Shown here in pieces: positions 20,147 through 27,264 of a stretch of 64,000 bases of DNA (positions within the stretch are counted from its first letter, which is position 1; each line of letters opens with the position of its first letter). The notes under the pieces were generated by a model. The model saw only the letters and a program-made list of their open reading frames with translations. It searched no databases and was not told where the DNA came from. Location of the stretch: the NCBI GenBank assembly GCA_016222825.1, contig JACRQF010000010.1, positions 124,001 to 188,000 on the forward strand. The letters are read 5' to 3'. Position numbers and translations under genes: made by a program. Source of the stretch: Verrucomicrobiota bacterium. GTDB taxonomy: Bacteria > Verrucomicrobiota > Verrucomicrobiia > CAIQCK01.

Positions 20147-20749
20147 CTACATCGCACTCCGGATCAGCTTCAACAGTTCGTCGTAAGCCTCCACCGCCTT
20201 GAACTGCGGGAACTGCTGCTTCACATTCGTCGGCGCGTGGAACAGAAAACCCACGTGCGCCTCGATCAGCATCAGCGTGTCGTTGAACGAATCGCCGACC
20301 GAGATCACGTTGTAGTTCAGCAGCTTCAGCGCGGCCACCGTCCGCTGCTTCTGCTCCGGGATGCGCAGCGCGTAGTCCACGATCCGGTCGTTCTCCACCA
20401 CCAGCCGGTGGCAGAACAGCGTCGGCCACTCCAGTTGCCGCATCAACGGCTGCGCAAACTGCTCGAACGTGTCCGAGAGGATCAGCACCTGCGCCTGCGA
20501 CCGCAGTTCCCGCAGAAACTCCAGCGCCCCCTCCAACGGCCGCAGCGTCCCGATCACCGCCTGGATGTCCGAAAGCTTCAGACCGTGCCGGTCCAGAATC
20601 GCCAGCCGCCCGCGCATGAGCTTGTCGTAATCCGGCTCGTCCCGCGTCGTCCGGCGCAACTCCGCGATGCCGGTCTTCTCGGCCACCGCGATCCAGATTT
20701 CCGGCGTCAACACGCCTTCCATGTCCAACGTCACAATTGACTGCTTCAC
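20147..20749 (-). CDS. thrH: Phosphoserine phosphatase / homoserine phosphotransferase ThrH
   Basis: 200 residues from a GTG start; the alignment of the first motif with known ThrH proteins leaves no room for a longer leader. HAD-superfamily enzyme: motif I TLDMEGVLTPEIW with the nucleophile Asp, TTRDEPDYDKLM, motif II LILSDTFEQFAQPLMRQL, and motif IV ISVGDSFNDTLML. ThrH dephosphorylates phosphoserine and can transfer the phosphate to homoserine, linking serine and threonine synthesis. Very close to the Pseudomonas enzyme throughout. Downstream of it, after 180 bp, korAB begins on the same strand. Confidence 0.93.
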   Translation of the reverse strand: MKQSIVTLDMEGVLTPEIWIAVAEKTGIAELRRTTRDEPDYDKLMRGRLAILDRHGLKLSDIQAVIGTLRPLEGALEFLRELRSQAQVLILSDTFEQFAQPLMRQLEWPTLFCHRLVVENDRIVDYALRIPEQKQRTVAALKLLNYNVISVGDSFNDTLMLIEAHVGFLFHAPTNVKQQFPQFKAVEAYDELLKLIRSAM

Positions 20750-20790
20750 CCCGCCATAATTTCAGGAATTCCTATTCGTGTCCAGCCTCT

Positions 20791-20945
20791 CCCAATTCCC
20801 GCGTGCGATTGAAAGTGTCGGTCATGTAGCTGAACGCGCCAGCGTTCAGTCGCCGCGGCCTGAACGCTGGCGCGTTCAGCTACACGTTTCGCGCGGCATT
20901 GGCTGACACGCTCAATCGCACCCCCAATTCCCGCGTGCGGTTGAA
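20791..20945. repeat. REP-like long hairpin (20825-20884) bracketed by 23-bp direct repeats
   Basis: A perfect 25-bp inverted repeat (arms 20825-20849 and 20860-20884, 10-nt GC loop) begins TGTAGCTGAACGCG. Each arm is itself a palindrome: CTGAACGC-GCCA-GCGTTCAG. Direct repeats at 20791-20813 and 20923-20945 (CCCAATTCCCGCGTGCG then RTTGAA) differ at one base and bracket the hairpin. No protein reading frame is supported in 20750-21054. It resembles REP/BIME elements mobilised by RAYT transposases. Confidence 0.85.
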
Positions 20946-21054
20946 TACGACGGCAGCAAGCCCGTCGAAGGAGGCGTGCTTACGGAAATCCATTGCCCTG
21001 ATTGCAGCGTGTGATAGATTGTCGCCGCGTAGTTGAATCAAAGGAGAACGAACA

Positions 21055-21192
21055 ATGATCAAAGGAAATATCTTTCTGTGGTTGATGCTGGCCGTGACCG
21101 CGTTCGTGACGATCGGCTGCTCGGAACCTTACGTCGAGAAACGCGTCATTCGCGAAGGCCCCGTCGTCGAGCAGCGTGAAGTGGTGAGGTAG
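21055..21192 (+). CDS. Small putative lipoprotein (45 residues)
   Basis: A textbook ribosome binding site (AAAGGAG, 8 nt before the ATG) introduces a 45-codon frame. The product has a hydrophobic leader (NIFLWLMLAVTAFVTIGC) ending in a Cys that fits a lipidation site only loosely (T-I-G-C), then a short charged tail (EPYVEKRVIREGPVVEQREVV). It lies 55 bp before the FlgT-like gene and on the same strand. Function unknown; small lipoproteins of this shape are often envelope accessories. Confidence 0.7.
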   Translation: MIKGNIFLWLMLAVTAFVTIGCSEPYVEKRVIREGPVVEQREVVR

Positions 21193-21247
21193 TCCGCCGT
21201 GCTGCGCCAGCCCGCGCCCGATTGCGCGGCTGGCGGGGAGATTCAAC

Positions 21248-22369
21248 ATGATTCGCAAAGCTCTTCCATTGCTGGCAGTGCTGTTGATGGCCAGCGCCTA
21301 CGCCCAGGCGCCGGTAATCGAACAGGAAGTCATCGCCGACGGCCGCGCGGCCGGTTCCGACCTCAAGGCGCGCGACGAGGCCATCCAGCGTGCGCTGCGC
21401 TCCGCCGTCGAGAAAGGCGTGGGCGCGGTGGTGGACTCCGAGACGATGACGCAGAACTTCCAACTCCTCGACGACAAGATTTACGCCGCCACCAAGGGCT
21501 ACGTCCGCACCTACGATATCGTCGCCGACAACAACGGCGAGGGCGGCATCTACCGCATCCAGGTGAAGGCCATCGTGGCCCTCGGCCAGTTGAGGAAGGA
21601 CATCCAGGCGCTCAACATCATCAAGCACCAGAAGAAGAACCCGCGCATCATGGTGCTCGGCGTCTCACGGGTCGAGAACGCGCAGGTGGACAGCGCCGTG
21701 AAGATTCAGGACGTGCAGACGGCGCTGGAGATGCGGTTCTCCGAGCTGAACTTCCCCCTGGTGAGCAAGGAGGCCATGCAGGTCGCCAACGAGAAGGAAC
21801 TTCAGGACGCCGCCCGTTGCGCCGCGCTGGGGCGGAAGTTTGACGCCGAGGTGGTCATCACCTACGAAGCCATCAGCAGCCTGCAGGAGGCCAGCGACGC
21901 CTACGGCATCAAGGTCTTTGCGATGAGCGCCAACCTCAACGCGCGCGCCATCAACACCGACAGCGCCCGGATCATCTGCGTGGACCACGCCAGCGGCGTC
22001 GCCCGCGGGCCAGGGATGCTGCCCACCGCGCAGAAGGCGCTCGGCGAAACGGCCCTCAAGCTCGCCGACAGCCTTTCGGCGAAGCTGGTCGAGAAATGGC
22101 GCGGCGAAGTCTTCAACACCGCCGACGTCAAGGTCGTCATCAACAACATCAACTACGATGGCCGCAACGCCGTCATGGACTGGCTCAAGCAGCAGCGCGG
22201 CGTCGCCGGCGTCCACGAGCGGCTCTTCGCCAACAACGCGCTCGAACTGGACGTGACCGTGGAAGGCTCCATCTGGAGCGATTTCGACCGCGTCCTCGAC
22301 AAGTGCCCCGCCCCGAAGCTGACGATCACCACGCGCACGCCAAACCGGATTGACTGCGTGGTGAAGTAG
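21248..22369 (+). CDS. Exported FlgT/LPP20-like protein of unknown role
   Basis: 373 residues; signal peptide about 1-19 (LPLLAVLLMASAYAQ). GGGGAG precedes the ATG at a good distance. Residues about 25-115 look like the N-terminal domain of FlgT/LPP20-type envelope proteins: ADGRAAG, ARDEAIQRALRSAVEKGVGAVVDSETM, VRTYDIVADNNGEGGIYRIQVKAIVAL. The middle has a nucleotide-fold-like strand IMVLGVSRVE and a region recalling curli-secretion CsgG-like domains (DAEVVITYEAIS, ALGETALKLADSLSAKLVEKW). No flagellar genes are nearby, so a flagellar job is doubtful. Confidence 0.7.
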   Translation: MIRKALPLLAVLLMASAYAQAPVIEQEVIADGRAAGSDLKARDEAIQRALRSAVEKGVGAVVDSETMTQNFQLLDDKIYAATKGYVRTYDIVADNNGEGGIYRIQVKAIVALGQLRKDIQALNIIKHQKKNPRIMVLGVSRVENAQVDSAVKIQDVQTALEMRFSELNFPLVSKEAMQVANEKELQDAARCAALGRKFDAEVVITYEAISSLQEASDAYGIKVFAMSANLNARAINTDSARIICVDHASGVARGPGMLPTAQKALGETALKLADSLSAKLVEKWRGEVFNTADVKVVINNINYDGRNAVMDWLKQQRGVAGVHERLFANNALELDVTVEGSIWSDFDRVLDKCPAPKLTITTRTPNRIDCVVK

Positions 22370-22373
22370 CAGC

Positions 22374-22394
22374 GCAAGCCCCCCCGGCTTGCGA
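22374..22394 (+). terminator. Terminator-like hairpin after the FlgT-like gene
   Basis: CGCAAGCC and GGCTTGCG (8 bp) around a CCCCC loop, 4 bp after the stop codon; no T-run follows. The remaining stretch to 22515 holds no recognised gene. Confidence 0.45.
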
Positions 22395-22514
22395 ATCCCT
22401 TCGCGTCAACAACGCCGCAAGCGGCTGGTTGCACCGAAGGCATATTGAAACGCCCGGACGCTCGAAAAGCAACCCGCAGAGCCAGGCGGCAGCCATCCCC
22501 CTCAGACGCGGCTC

Positions 22515-22580
22515 GTTCAACCCCGCATGGCATCGGAGCTTCGCTCCGCTCCGTCCGATGCTATGCCTGTTTCGTTAGGC
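22515..22580 (-). other. attC site 1 (66 bp, end of last cassette)
   Basis: On the minus strand the site opens with GCCTAAC (R'') and closes with GTTGAAC (R'), matching RYYYAAC and GTTRRRY. Inside, GCATAGCATCGGA and TCCGATGCCATGC form a 13-bp stem with one mismatch round a 16-nt spacer. Sequence unrelated to the other three sites. Confidence 0.8.
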
Positions 22581-22590
22581 CACGTGGGTG

Positions 22591-22830
22591 TCACTCTCGA
22601 AAACATCTCTTCAGAAGGTATGTGCCCAGCGGTCGTCGCTCAATGAAGAACGAAACCGGCCAGAACAGGATAAAAGCCAATGTGAGAATCCAATACCAGC
22701 GGAGCGAACATGCTGAGCAGACAAACCAAACCAGCGCGCCAGTAATCGCCAGACTGACTGCGAGATTAGCAAGAACATACCAATTGCAGTAGTCCACTCC
22801 GAGAAAACGTCTGGATGCGTGCCGTGGCAT
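22591..22830 (-). CDS. Cassette 4: small two-helix membrane protein
   Basis: 79 residues from the ATG at 22830, which lies 9 bp inside the cassette boundary; a longer in-frame start would run back through the attC site and is rejected. Two hydrophobic helices are evident (WYVLANLAVSLAITGALVWF and WYWILTLAFILFWPVSFFI), flanked by basic residues, with a Cys pair (VCSACS) in the short connecting loop. No family recognised. Its stop codon falls 10 bp before attC site 1. Confidence 0.7.
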   Translation of the reverse strand: MPRHASRRFLGVDYCNWYVLANLAVSLAITGALVWFVCSACSLRWYWILTLAFILFWPVSFFIERRPLGTYLLKRCFRE

Positions 22831-22839
22831 AGTGACGCC

Positions 22840-22932
22840 GCCTAACGACCCAAGCTCAGCGACCCGGCCCACGGGATGCGTGGATTGCAACCGTGACGCG
22901 ATGGCCGGGTTCGCTGGAGCGCATGGTTAGGT
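22840..22932 (-). other. attC site 2 (93 bp)
   Basis: Minus-strand R'' is ACCTAAC and R' is GTTAGGC. Arms CAGCGAACCCGGCC and GGCCGGGTCGCTG pair with a single unpaired base, the extrahelical base expected of a folded attC bottom strand; a variable terminal structure lies between 22870 and 22902. Confidence 0.85.
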
Positions 22933-22933
22933 G

Positions 22934-23431
22934 TCATTGCCGCGGCAATTCCGGTGGTGTCGTGTTTCGCTGTCGCGGGAGTAGTGGAGGAACTGCAGTT
23001 TGAGGCGGGGAACCCGCAACAGGTGGCTTTGAATATCTGCGCAAAAGCAGAAGAACAAAAAAGGGCACAGCGGCGAAGAACACGGCACCAGATATCAAAA
23101 CTATGCCGTAGCGCTGCCAATCAAGAGTAAACCGGACAAATAGTAACCAGAGAACAAAGACGAACCATAACGCACAAAATAGCGCAAAAGCGTAGGTCGA
23201 AAACACCTGCGCCACATTTGGGCGCATCGTCTCGAGAATGTAAAAGCTCTCTGAGGTATAGACTACAAGGCTCTTGTCGGCAGATGGGTTCGGGACCACG
23301 CTCAAACTTCGCAAGGGGAATACTGGAACGAAACAGAAGATGAACCACTCTGTAGTGATGTAAGATCCATCTGCGCGAAGCTCGCGTTGACCGTAGAAGG
23401 CGGTGCCTATTCCGTTAATTGCTAGTGCCAT
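22934..23431 (-). CDS. Cassette 3: membrane protein of unknown function
   Basis: 165 residues. Opens with a cytoplasmic domain carrying GIGTAFYGQRELRADGSYITTEWF then VFPLRSLSVV, a pattern I associate with a family of uncharacterised bacterial membrane proteins. Two transmembrane helices follow (about residues 80-102 and 108-132), then a Pro-rich tail (PPVAGSPPQTAVPPLLP). The stop codon lies 1 bp from attC site 2. No enzyme motif seen. Confidence 0.75.
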   Translation of the reverse strand: MALAINGIGTAFYGQRELRADGSYITTEWFIFCFVPVFPLRSLSVVPNPSADKSLVVYTSESFYILETMRPNVAQVFSTYAFALFCALWFVFVLWLLFVRFTLDWQRYGIVLISGAVFFAAVPFFVLLLLRRYSKPPVAGSPPQTAVPPLLPRQRNTTPPELPRQ

Positions 23432-23451
23432 ATAAGATTGCGTGATGTGAC

Positions 23452-23544
23452 GCCTAACGATCCAACCTCAGCGACCCGGCCCGCGGGACGCCACGATTGC
23501 AGCCGTGGCGCGATGACCGGCTTCGCTGCAGCACATGGTTAGCC
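23452..23544 (-). other. attC site 3 (93 bp)
   Basis: Same length and arm layout as site 2. Minus-strand R' is GTTAGGC; R'' is GGCTAAC, one base off RYYYAAC. Arms centre on CAGCGAAGCCGGTC and GGCCCGGGTCGCTG-like halves with compensating changes relative to sites 2 and 4. Confidence 0.8.
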
Positions 23545-23545
23545 G

Positions 23546-23812
23546 TCATAGTTTCCTCTCTGCTCTCTTCCTCTCAACTCTCGCCTTCATGTCGTCGGCC
23601 ATACTCGGGAAGGCTGCAAAAATATAAATCGGCCAAACCAAAGACAAGAGTGCGACGAGGGCGGCAATCCAGCCGAGATGCCGCACTGCGGGAAATGATG
23701 CTGAGAGCAAGTCCCGATAGAAAATGCACCCGCCGATAACCAGCATGAGCTGAGCAGCGCCGGCAATACTCATCACGATAACCCGCACAACTGTCTTTGT
23801 AGTGGCGTTCAT
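23546..23812 (-). CDS. Cassette 2: small membrane protein
   Basis: 88 residues from the ATG at 23812. Two predicted helices (VIVMSIAGAAQLMLVIGGCIF and LGWIAALVALLSLVWPIYIF) and a strongly basic C-terminus (KARVERKRAERKL). The stop is 1 bp from attC site 3. No family recognised; organisation alone makes it a cassette gene. Confidence 0.7.
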   Translation of the reverse strand: MNATTKTVVRVIVMSIAGAAQLMLVIGGCIFYRDLLSASFPAVRHLGWIAALVALLSLVWPIYIFAAFPSMADDMKARVERKRAERKL

Positions 23813-23835
23813 ATTCGAGTAGAGGCGCGAATGCC

Positions 23836-23928
23836 GCCTAACGATCCAAGCTCAGCGACCCGGCCCACGGGACGCGTGGATTGCAACAGCGACGCGATGG
23901 CCGGGTTCGCTGTAGCGCATGGTTAAGC
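23836..23928 (-). other. attC site 4 (93 bp)
   Basis: Minus-strand R'' GCTTAAC, R' GTTAGGC, same layout and nearly the same sequence as site 2. The TAA stop of the first cassette gene is part of the R'' core, a tight fit often seen in gene cassettes. Confidence 0.85.
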
Positions 23929-24459
23929 GGCTTCATTCGGGCTAAGGTCTGGTGTCATTACTCTGCGGAGCAATTCGGTAAAGGGCACCGCAAGAAAGCC
24001 ACCCAATATGCCCTGAACCAGGGTAATCGCGGCGAAAGGAGAGATGCTGAATCTGCGCGCAATATAGCCGGTCATCTCGAGCCACGGACTAAATCCGAAC
24101 GCAAGCATACAGAGGTTGCTGGCAACGGGCATGATGCGGGTGAGAGCAATGGCTACTGGGACGAAAACGAGCATCGCACCGAACAGATTTGGAGCGCTCC
24201 AAAATCGCGCATAGAACTCGCGCGTGCTGCCGACCGAGTCCCTGAGTGTGCCGCGCCGCAACAGGCAGACTCCCAGAAAAACCGATGTGGCACCGGCCCC
24301 CGCGAGGACCAACTCGGGCCGGGCAAGTGTCCAAAGCGAGCGGGTGTCAGTGTAAGGGTTGAGTTCGTGTCCGCCTCGCTGCAGGCCGATGTGCGTAGTC
24401 ACGACGTCCGCTACAGCTAGCACCGTGAATGAGCAGAGGAAGAAAATCGTTACGCGCAT
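23923..24459 (-). CDS. Cassette 1: DUF5658-like membrane protein
   Basis: 178 residues with four or five hydrophobic segments. The start, FFLCSFTVLAVADVVTTHIG followed by GGHELNP, resembles DUF5658-type proteins, which have a D-T-G-E-NP pattern in the first helix pair; function of that family is unknown. The gene starts 13 bp inside the presumed cassette boundary (GCCTAAT at 24473-24479) and its stop codon overlaps attC site 4. Confidence 0.7.
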   Translation of the reverse strand: MRVTIFFLCSFTVLAVADVVTTHIGLQRGGHELNPYTDTRSLWTLARPELVLAGAGATSVFLGVCLLRRGTLRDSVGSTREFYARFWSAPNLFGAMLVFVPVAIALTRIMPVASNLCMLAFGFSPWLEMTGYIARRFSISPFAAITLVQGILGGFLAVPFTELLRRVMTPDLSPNEAA

Positions 24460-24569
24460 GGGCGTGCTAGTCGCCTAATTGTTAATTGAACGGCGGATTT
24501 GTCGCATAACACGGGAGGCTGAACAAGCCAGAAAAGGATGTCTATTTGCGCCGGGCGACGGCGGAGTGT

Positions 24570-24872
24570 GGTCGGAGGTCTCGGAGCGCGTTAGGACTCT
24601 GGCAGGTGGCATCCAGATGTCTCGAAGCGGCTCGGAATCCTGACAGTAGGCTTCGAGGCGTCTCGAAGGGCATCGGCGTTTTGGCGGGTCGTTTCTAGAC
24701 ATCTAGAAAGGCATCGCCGTTTTGGCGGTTGGCTTCTAGATGTCTAGAAGTGGACTGGCGTTCTGGCGGGTCGTTTCTAGACATCTAGAAAAGCATCGCC
24801 GTTTTGGCGGTCGGCTTCTAGACGTCTAGAAGTGGACTGGCGTTTTGACGGGTGGCTTCGAGAAGCATGGAC
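24570..24872. repeat. Tandem array of 41-bp units, each with a TTCTAGA/TCTAGAA palindrome
   Basis: Palindromes start at 24570, 24611, 24652, 24693, 24734, 24775, 24816 and (partial) 24857, always exactly 41 bp apart. The four central ones read TTCTAGACATCTAGAA, TTCTAGATGTCTAGAA, TTCTAGACATCTAGAA and TTCTAGACGTCTAGAA; the second is the exact reverse complement of the first and third. Outer copies have decayed (TTCGAGGCGTCTCGAA, ATCCAGATGTCTCGAA). The 25-bp spacers alternate between a CGCCGTTTTGGCGG type and a GTGGACTGGCG type, giving an 82-bp higher-order unit. No coding frame is credible. The rest of 24480-25064 contains no recognised gene or integrase. Confidence 0.9.
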
Positions 24873-25064
24873 GCCCTTATAGACGGCGCGGCGGACCGCA
24901 GATGCGCAAAAATAGCCATAACAATCAGCCCGGCTCTGGCACTCTGCGCCGGTGAGAAACCGTAGCGGCGCTCTGCGACCGCCGGAAGGAATCATGACGT
25001 AACAGGCGGCGCATCCCCTGCCCCGCCTTGCCAAGGCTGCGCGTTGCTGTTAGAACCTTGGCCC

Positions 25065-25922
25065 ATGCTTTTCAAGAAACTCACGGTGCTCGGTCCCGGC
25101 CTGCTCGGCGGCTCGATCGGGCTGGCGGCGCGCGCGCGGCAGGTGGCCGCGCGGACGGTGCTCTGGGCGCGGCGGCCGGAGGCTTGCGAGGAGGCGCTCG
25201 CGGCCGGCGCGGCCGACGCCGCCACGCTCGACATCGCCGAGGCGGTGCGCGACGCGGACTTCGTGGTGCTCGCGACGCCCGTGGGGGTGATGGGCGAGCT
25301 GGCGGCGAAGATGGCGCCGGCGTTGAAGCCGGAGGCGGTGGTGACGGACGTGGGCAGCGTGAAGTATCCGGTGGTGACGCAGCTCGATCATCTGCTGGCG
25401 GGCAAGGCGCGGTTTGTGGGCAGCCACCCGATGGCCGGCAGCGAGCAATCGGGCATCGGCGCGGCGCGGAAGGAGTTGTTCGAGGGCAGCGTCTGCATCC
25501 TGACGCCGACGGAGCGGACGGACGCCGGCGCGTTGCAGCAAGCCGGGGAGTTTTGGAAATCGCTCGGCGCGTCCATCCGCACGCTGCCGCCGCTGGAGCA
25601 CGACGAGATCGTGGCGCGCGTGAGCCATCTGCCGCACCTGGTGGCCGCCGCGCTGGTGAACGTCGTCTGCTCGGACGGGCCGCGTCCTCTGGAGTTTGCC
25701 GGCGGCGGCCTGCGGGACACGACGCGGATCGCCAGCAGCCCGCCGATCATGTGGCAGGAGATTTGCGCGACCAACCGCGAGGAGGTCTGCCGCGCGCTGG
25801 CGCAGTTCATCGGGCAGCTCGAAGCGTTGCAGGCCATGTTGCGCAACAAGGAGGACGCCAATCTCACGGCGTTCCTGAAACGCGCCAAGTTCTTCCGCGA
25901 CGAGATGAAATTCAGGAAATGA
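25065..25922 (+). CDS. tyrA: Prephenate dehydrogenase
   Basis: 285 residues from ATG 25065 (an upstream in-frame TTG would only add MLLEPWP). NAD(P)-dependent oxidative decarboxylation of prephenate to 4-hydroxyphenylpyruvate in tyrosine synthesis. Rossmann motif GPGLLGGSIGLAAR, FVVLATPVGVM, TDVGSVKYPVV, the catalytic His region GSHPMAGSEQSGI, and SHLPHLVAAALV with the second conserved His; the helical dimerisation domain follows. Monofunctional: no chorismate mutase or ACT domain. Overlaps cmk by 4 bp (ATGA), so translation is coupled. Confidence 0.93.
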   Translation: MLFKKLTVLGPGLLGGSIGLAARARQVAARTVLWARRPEACEEALAAGAADAATLDIAEAVRDADFVVLATPVGVMGELAAKMAPALKPEAVVTDVGSVKYPVVTQLDHLLAGKARFVGSHPMAGSEQSGIGAARKELFEGSVCILTPTERTDAGALQQAGEFWKSLGASIRTLPPLEHDEIVARVSHLPHLVAAALVNVVCSDGPRPLEFAGGGLRDTTRIASSPPIMWQEICATNREEVCRALAQFIGQLEALQAMLRNKEDANLTAFLKRAKFFRDEMKFRK

Positions 25923-26602
25923 AATCCCCGCAGTCCGAGCCATCGGCTTCCCCAACACCCGCCGCGCGCCCCGTCGTCATCGCCATTGACGGCACGAGCG
26001 GCTCCGGCAAGAGCACCGTGGCCAAGGCGCTCGCGCGGCACTTCGGGTTTTTCCACGTGGACACCGGCTCGATGTATCGGGCGGTGACGTGGCATTGCCT
26101 CCAGCGCGGCGCGGACTGCAACGACACCGCGGCGGTCGTGCGCGCGATGCGGGAAATGAAGAGCGAGTTCCGGCCCATCAGCGGCAGCATCGTCATGCTT
26201 CTCGACGGTGCCGATCCCGGCGAGGCGTTGCGCAGCGAGGCCGTCACGCAGAACGTCTCGCTGGTGGCGCGCGTGCCGGAGGTGCGGACGTTGCTGGTGG
26301 CGGAGCAGCGCGCGCTGGTGCGGTTCGGCTCGCTCGTGATGGAGGGCCGCGATATCGGCTCGGTGGTGTTTCCAGAGACGCCGTTCAAGTTCTACGTGGA
26401 CGCCGACCCCGCGGTGCGCGCCGCGCGCCGCGCCGGCGACGGCTACGCGGACCAGGTGACGCGCCGCGACCAGCTCGACAGCACGCGCAAGGTGTCGCCG
26501 CTGGTGATGGCGCCCGGCGCGTTCTTCGTGGACACCAGCCGCAACACGCAGGAGCAAACCACCGCCCTGGTGCTGGCGGAGTTGAAACGGCGCGGCCTAT
26601 GA
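25919..26602 (+). CDS. cmk: Cytidylate kinase
   Basis: 227 residues from the ATG inside the tyrA stop; a Pro/Ser-rich leader of about 18 residues precedes the enzyme. Phosphorylates CMP and dCMP with ATP. P-loop IDGTSGSGKSTVAKAL, substrate region VDTGSMYRAVTWH, SEAVTQNVSLVARVPEVR, MEGRDIGSVVFP and the lid TRRDQLDSTRKVSPL are all present. Middle gene of the tyrA-cmk-plsC unit, with ATGA overlaps at both ends, an order that couples aromatic amino acid, nucleotide and lipid synthesis genes. Confidence 0.95.
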   Translation: MKSPQSEPSASPTPAARPVVIAIDGTSGSGKSTVAKALARHFGFFHVDTGSMYRAVTWHCLQRGADCNDTAAVVRAMREMKSEFRPISGSIVMLLDGADPGEALRSEAVTQNVSLVARVPEVRTLLVAEQRALVRFGSLVMEGRDIGSVVFPETPFKFYVDADPAVRAARRAGDGYADQVTRRDQLDSTRKVSPLVMAPGAFFVDTSRNTQEQTTALVLAELKRRGL

Positions 26603-27264
26603 CCACCGCCGCCCCCACTCCCATGCCCATGCGCCCGTGGTATCGCCTGGCGCAGGTGACGGCCCGGCTGCTTTACGGGAGCCTCTTCAATTTCCGCATT
26701 CACGGGGCGGACAATGTCCCGCCGGGCGGCGGCGTGCTGCTCGCCTGCAACCACGTCAGTTTCCTCGACCCGCACGCGGTGGGCGCGGGCTGCCCTCGCG
26801 AGGCGTGCTTCCTGGCGCGCAAGACGCTCTTCGTCGGGAAGCTGCAAAGCGCGTTGCTGCGCAGTTGGAACGTCGTGCCGGTGGACCTGAGCGGCAAACC
26901 CGACATCACCGGGCTGAAGGCCGTCCTGGACCGGCTGCGGCGCGGCTACGCGGTGACGCTGTTCCCCGAAGGCACGCGCACGCACGACGGCGGTTTTCAG
27001 GAGGCGAAGCCGGGCGTGGGCCTGCTCGTGGCCAAGGCGGGCGTGCCTGTGGTGCCCGTGCGGCTGTTCGGCGCCTACGAAGCCTGGCCGCGCAACCAGA
27101 AACTGCCGCGCCGCGGCCAAGTGGACATCCTGTTCGGCAAACCGCTGCATTACGACGCGATGATCGCCGACGCGCGCGCGAAAGGCGCCGCGGCAATGAA
27201 GGACGTGTATCAACGGATCGCCGACGACGTGATGGAACACATCAAGGCGCTGCGGCTGGACTAG
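26599..27264 (+). CDS. plsC: 1-acylglycerol-3-phosphate acyltransferase family protein
   Basis: 221 residues. PlsC-type acyltransferase, which adds the second fatty acid to lysophosphatidic acid at the membrane. The HX4D motif is visible as NHVSFLDPHAVG, followed by ARKTLFVGKL, the FPEGTRTHDG glycerol-phosphate motif and the VPVVPVRLFG strand. An N-terminal hydrophobic segment is weak. Starts within the cmk stop codon and ends in a CTAG shared with the oppositely oriented dgt stop. Confidence 0.88.
   Translation: MTTAAPTPMPMRPWYRLAQVTARLLYGSLFNFRIHGADNVPPGGGVLLACNHVSFLDPHAVGAGCPREACFLARKTLFVGKLQSALLRSWNVVPVDLSGKPDITGLKAVLDRLRRGYAVTLFPEGTRTHDGGFQEAKPGVGLLVAKAGVPVVPVRLFGAYEAWPRNQKLPRRGQVDILFGKPLHYDAMIADARAKGAAAMKDVYQRIADDVMEHIKALRLD

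Larger units (their letters stand above)
22515..24479 (-). mobile_element. Integron gene-cassette cluster without integrase (CALIN), four cassettes
   Basis: Four single-gene units, all on the minus strand, are each followed by an attC-like site (22515-22580, 22840-22932, 23452-23544, 23836-23928). Three of the sites are the same 93-bp length and closely similar; the fourth is a 66-bp unrelated hairpin, as expected when cassettes have different origins. Every gene starts 10-25 bp after the GTTAGGC core of the previous site. All four products are small membrane proteins. The region is visibly less GC-rich than its flanks. No tyrosine recombinase of the IntI type occurs within the window. Reading direction places any attI and integrase to the right of 24479, where instead the palindrome array lies. 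Confidence 0.85.

Noticed and set aside
21248..22369. Flagellar FlgT
   Set aside because: Only the N-terminal half is similar and no flagellar genes are present.
24570..24872. CRISPR array or attI site
   Set aside because: The 25-bp spacers are themselves repeated, not unique, and there is no integrase or cas gene; treated as a tandem palindrome array.
24960..25055. A fifth attC-like site ending in GTTAGAAC
   Set aside because: The ends partly fit the consensus but the inner arms do not pair convincingly and no cassette gene lies beside it.
24480..25064. Integron integrase gene
   Set aside because: All six frames are short or repeat-derived, with no tyrosine-recombinase motifs.
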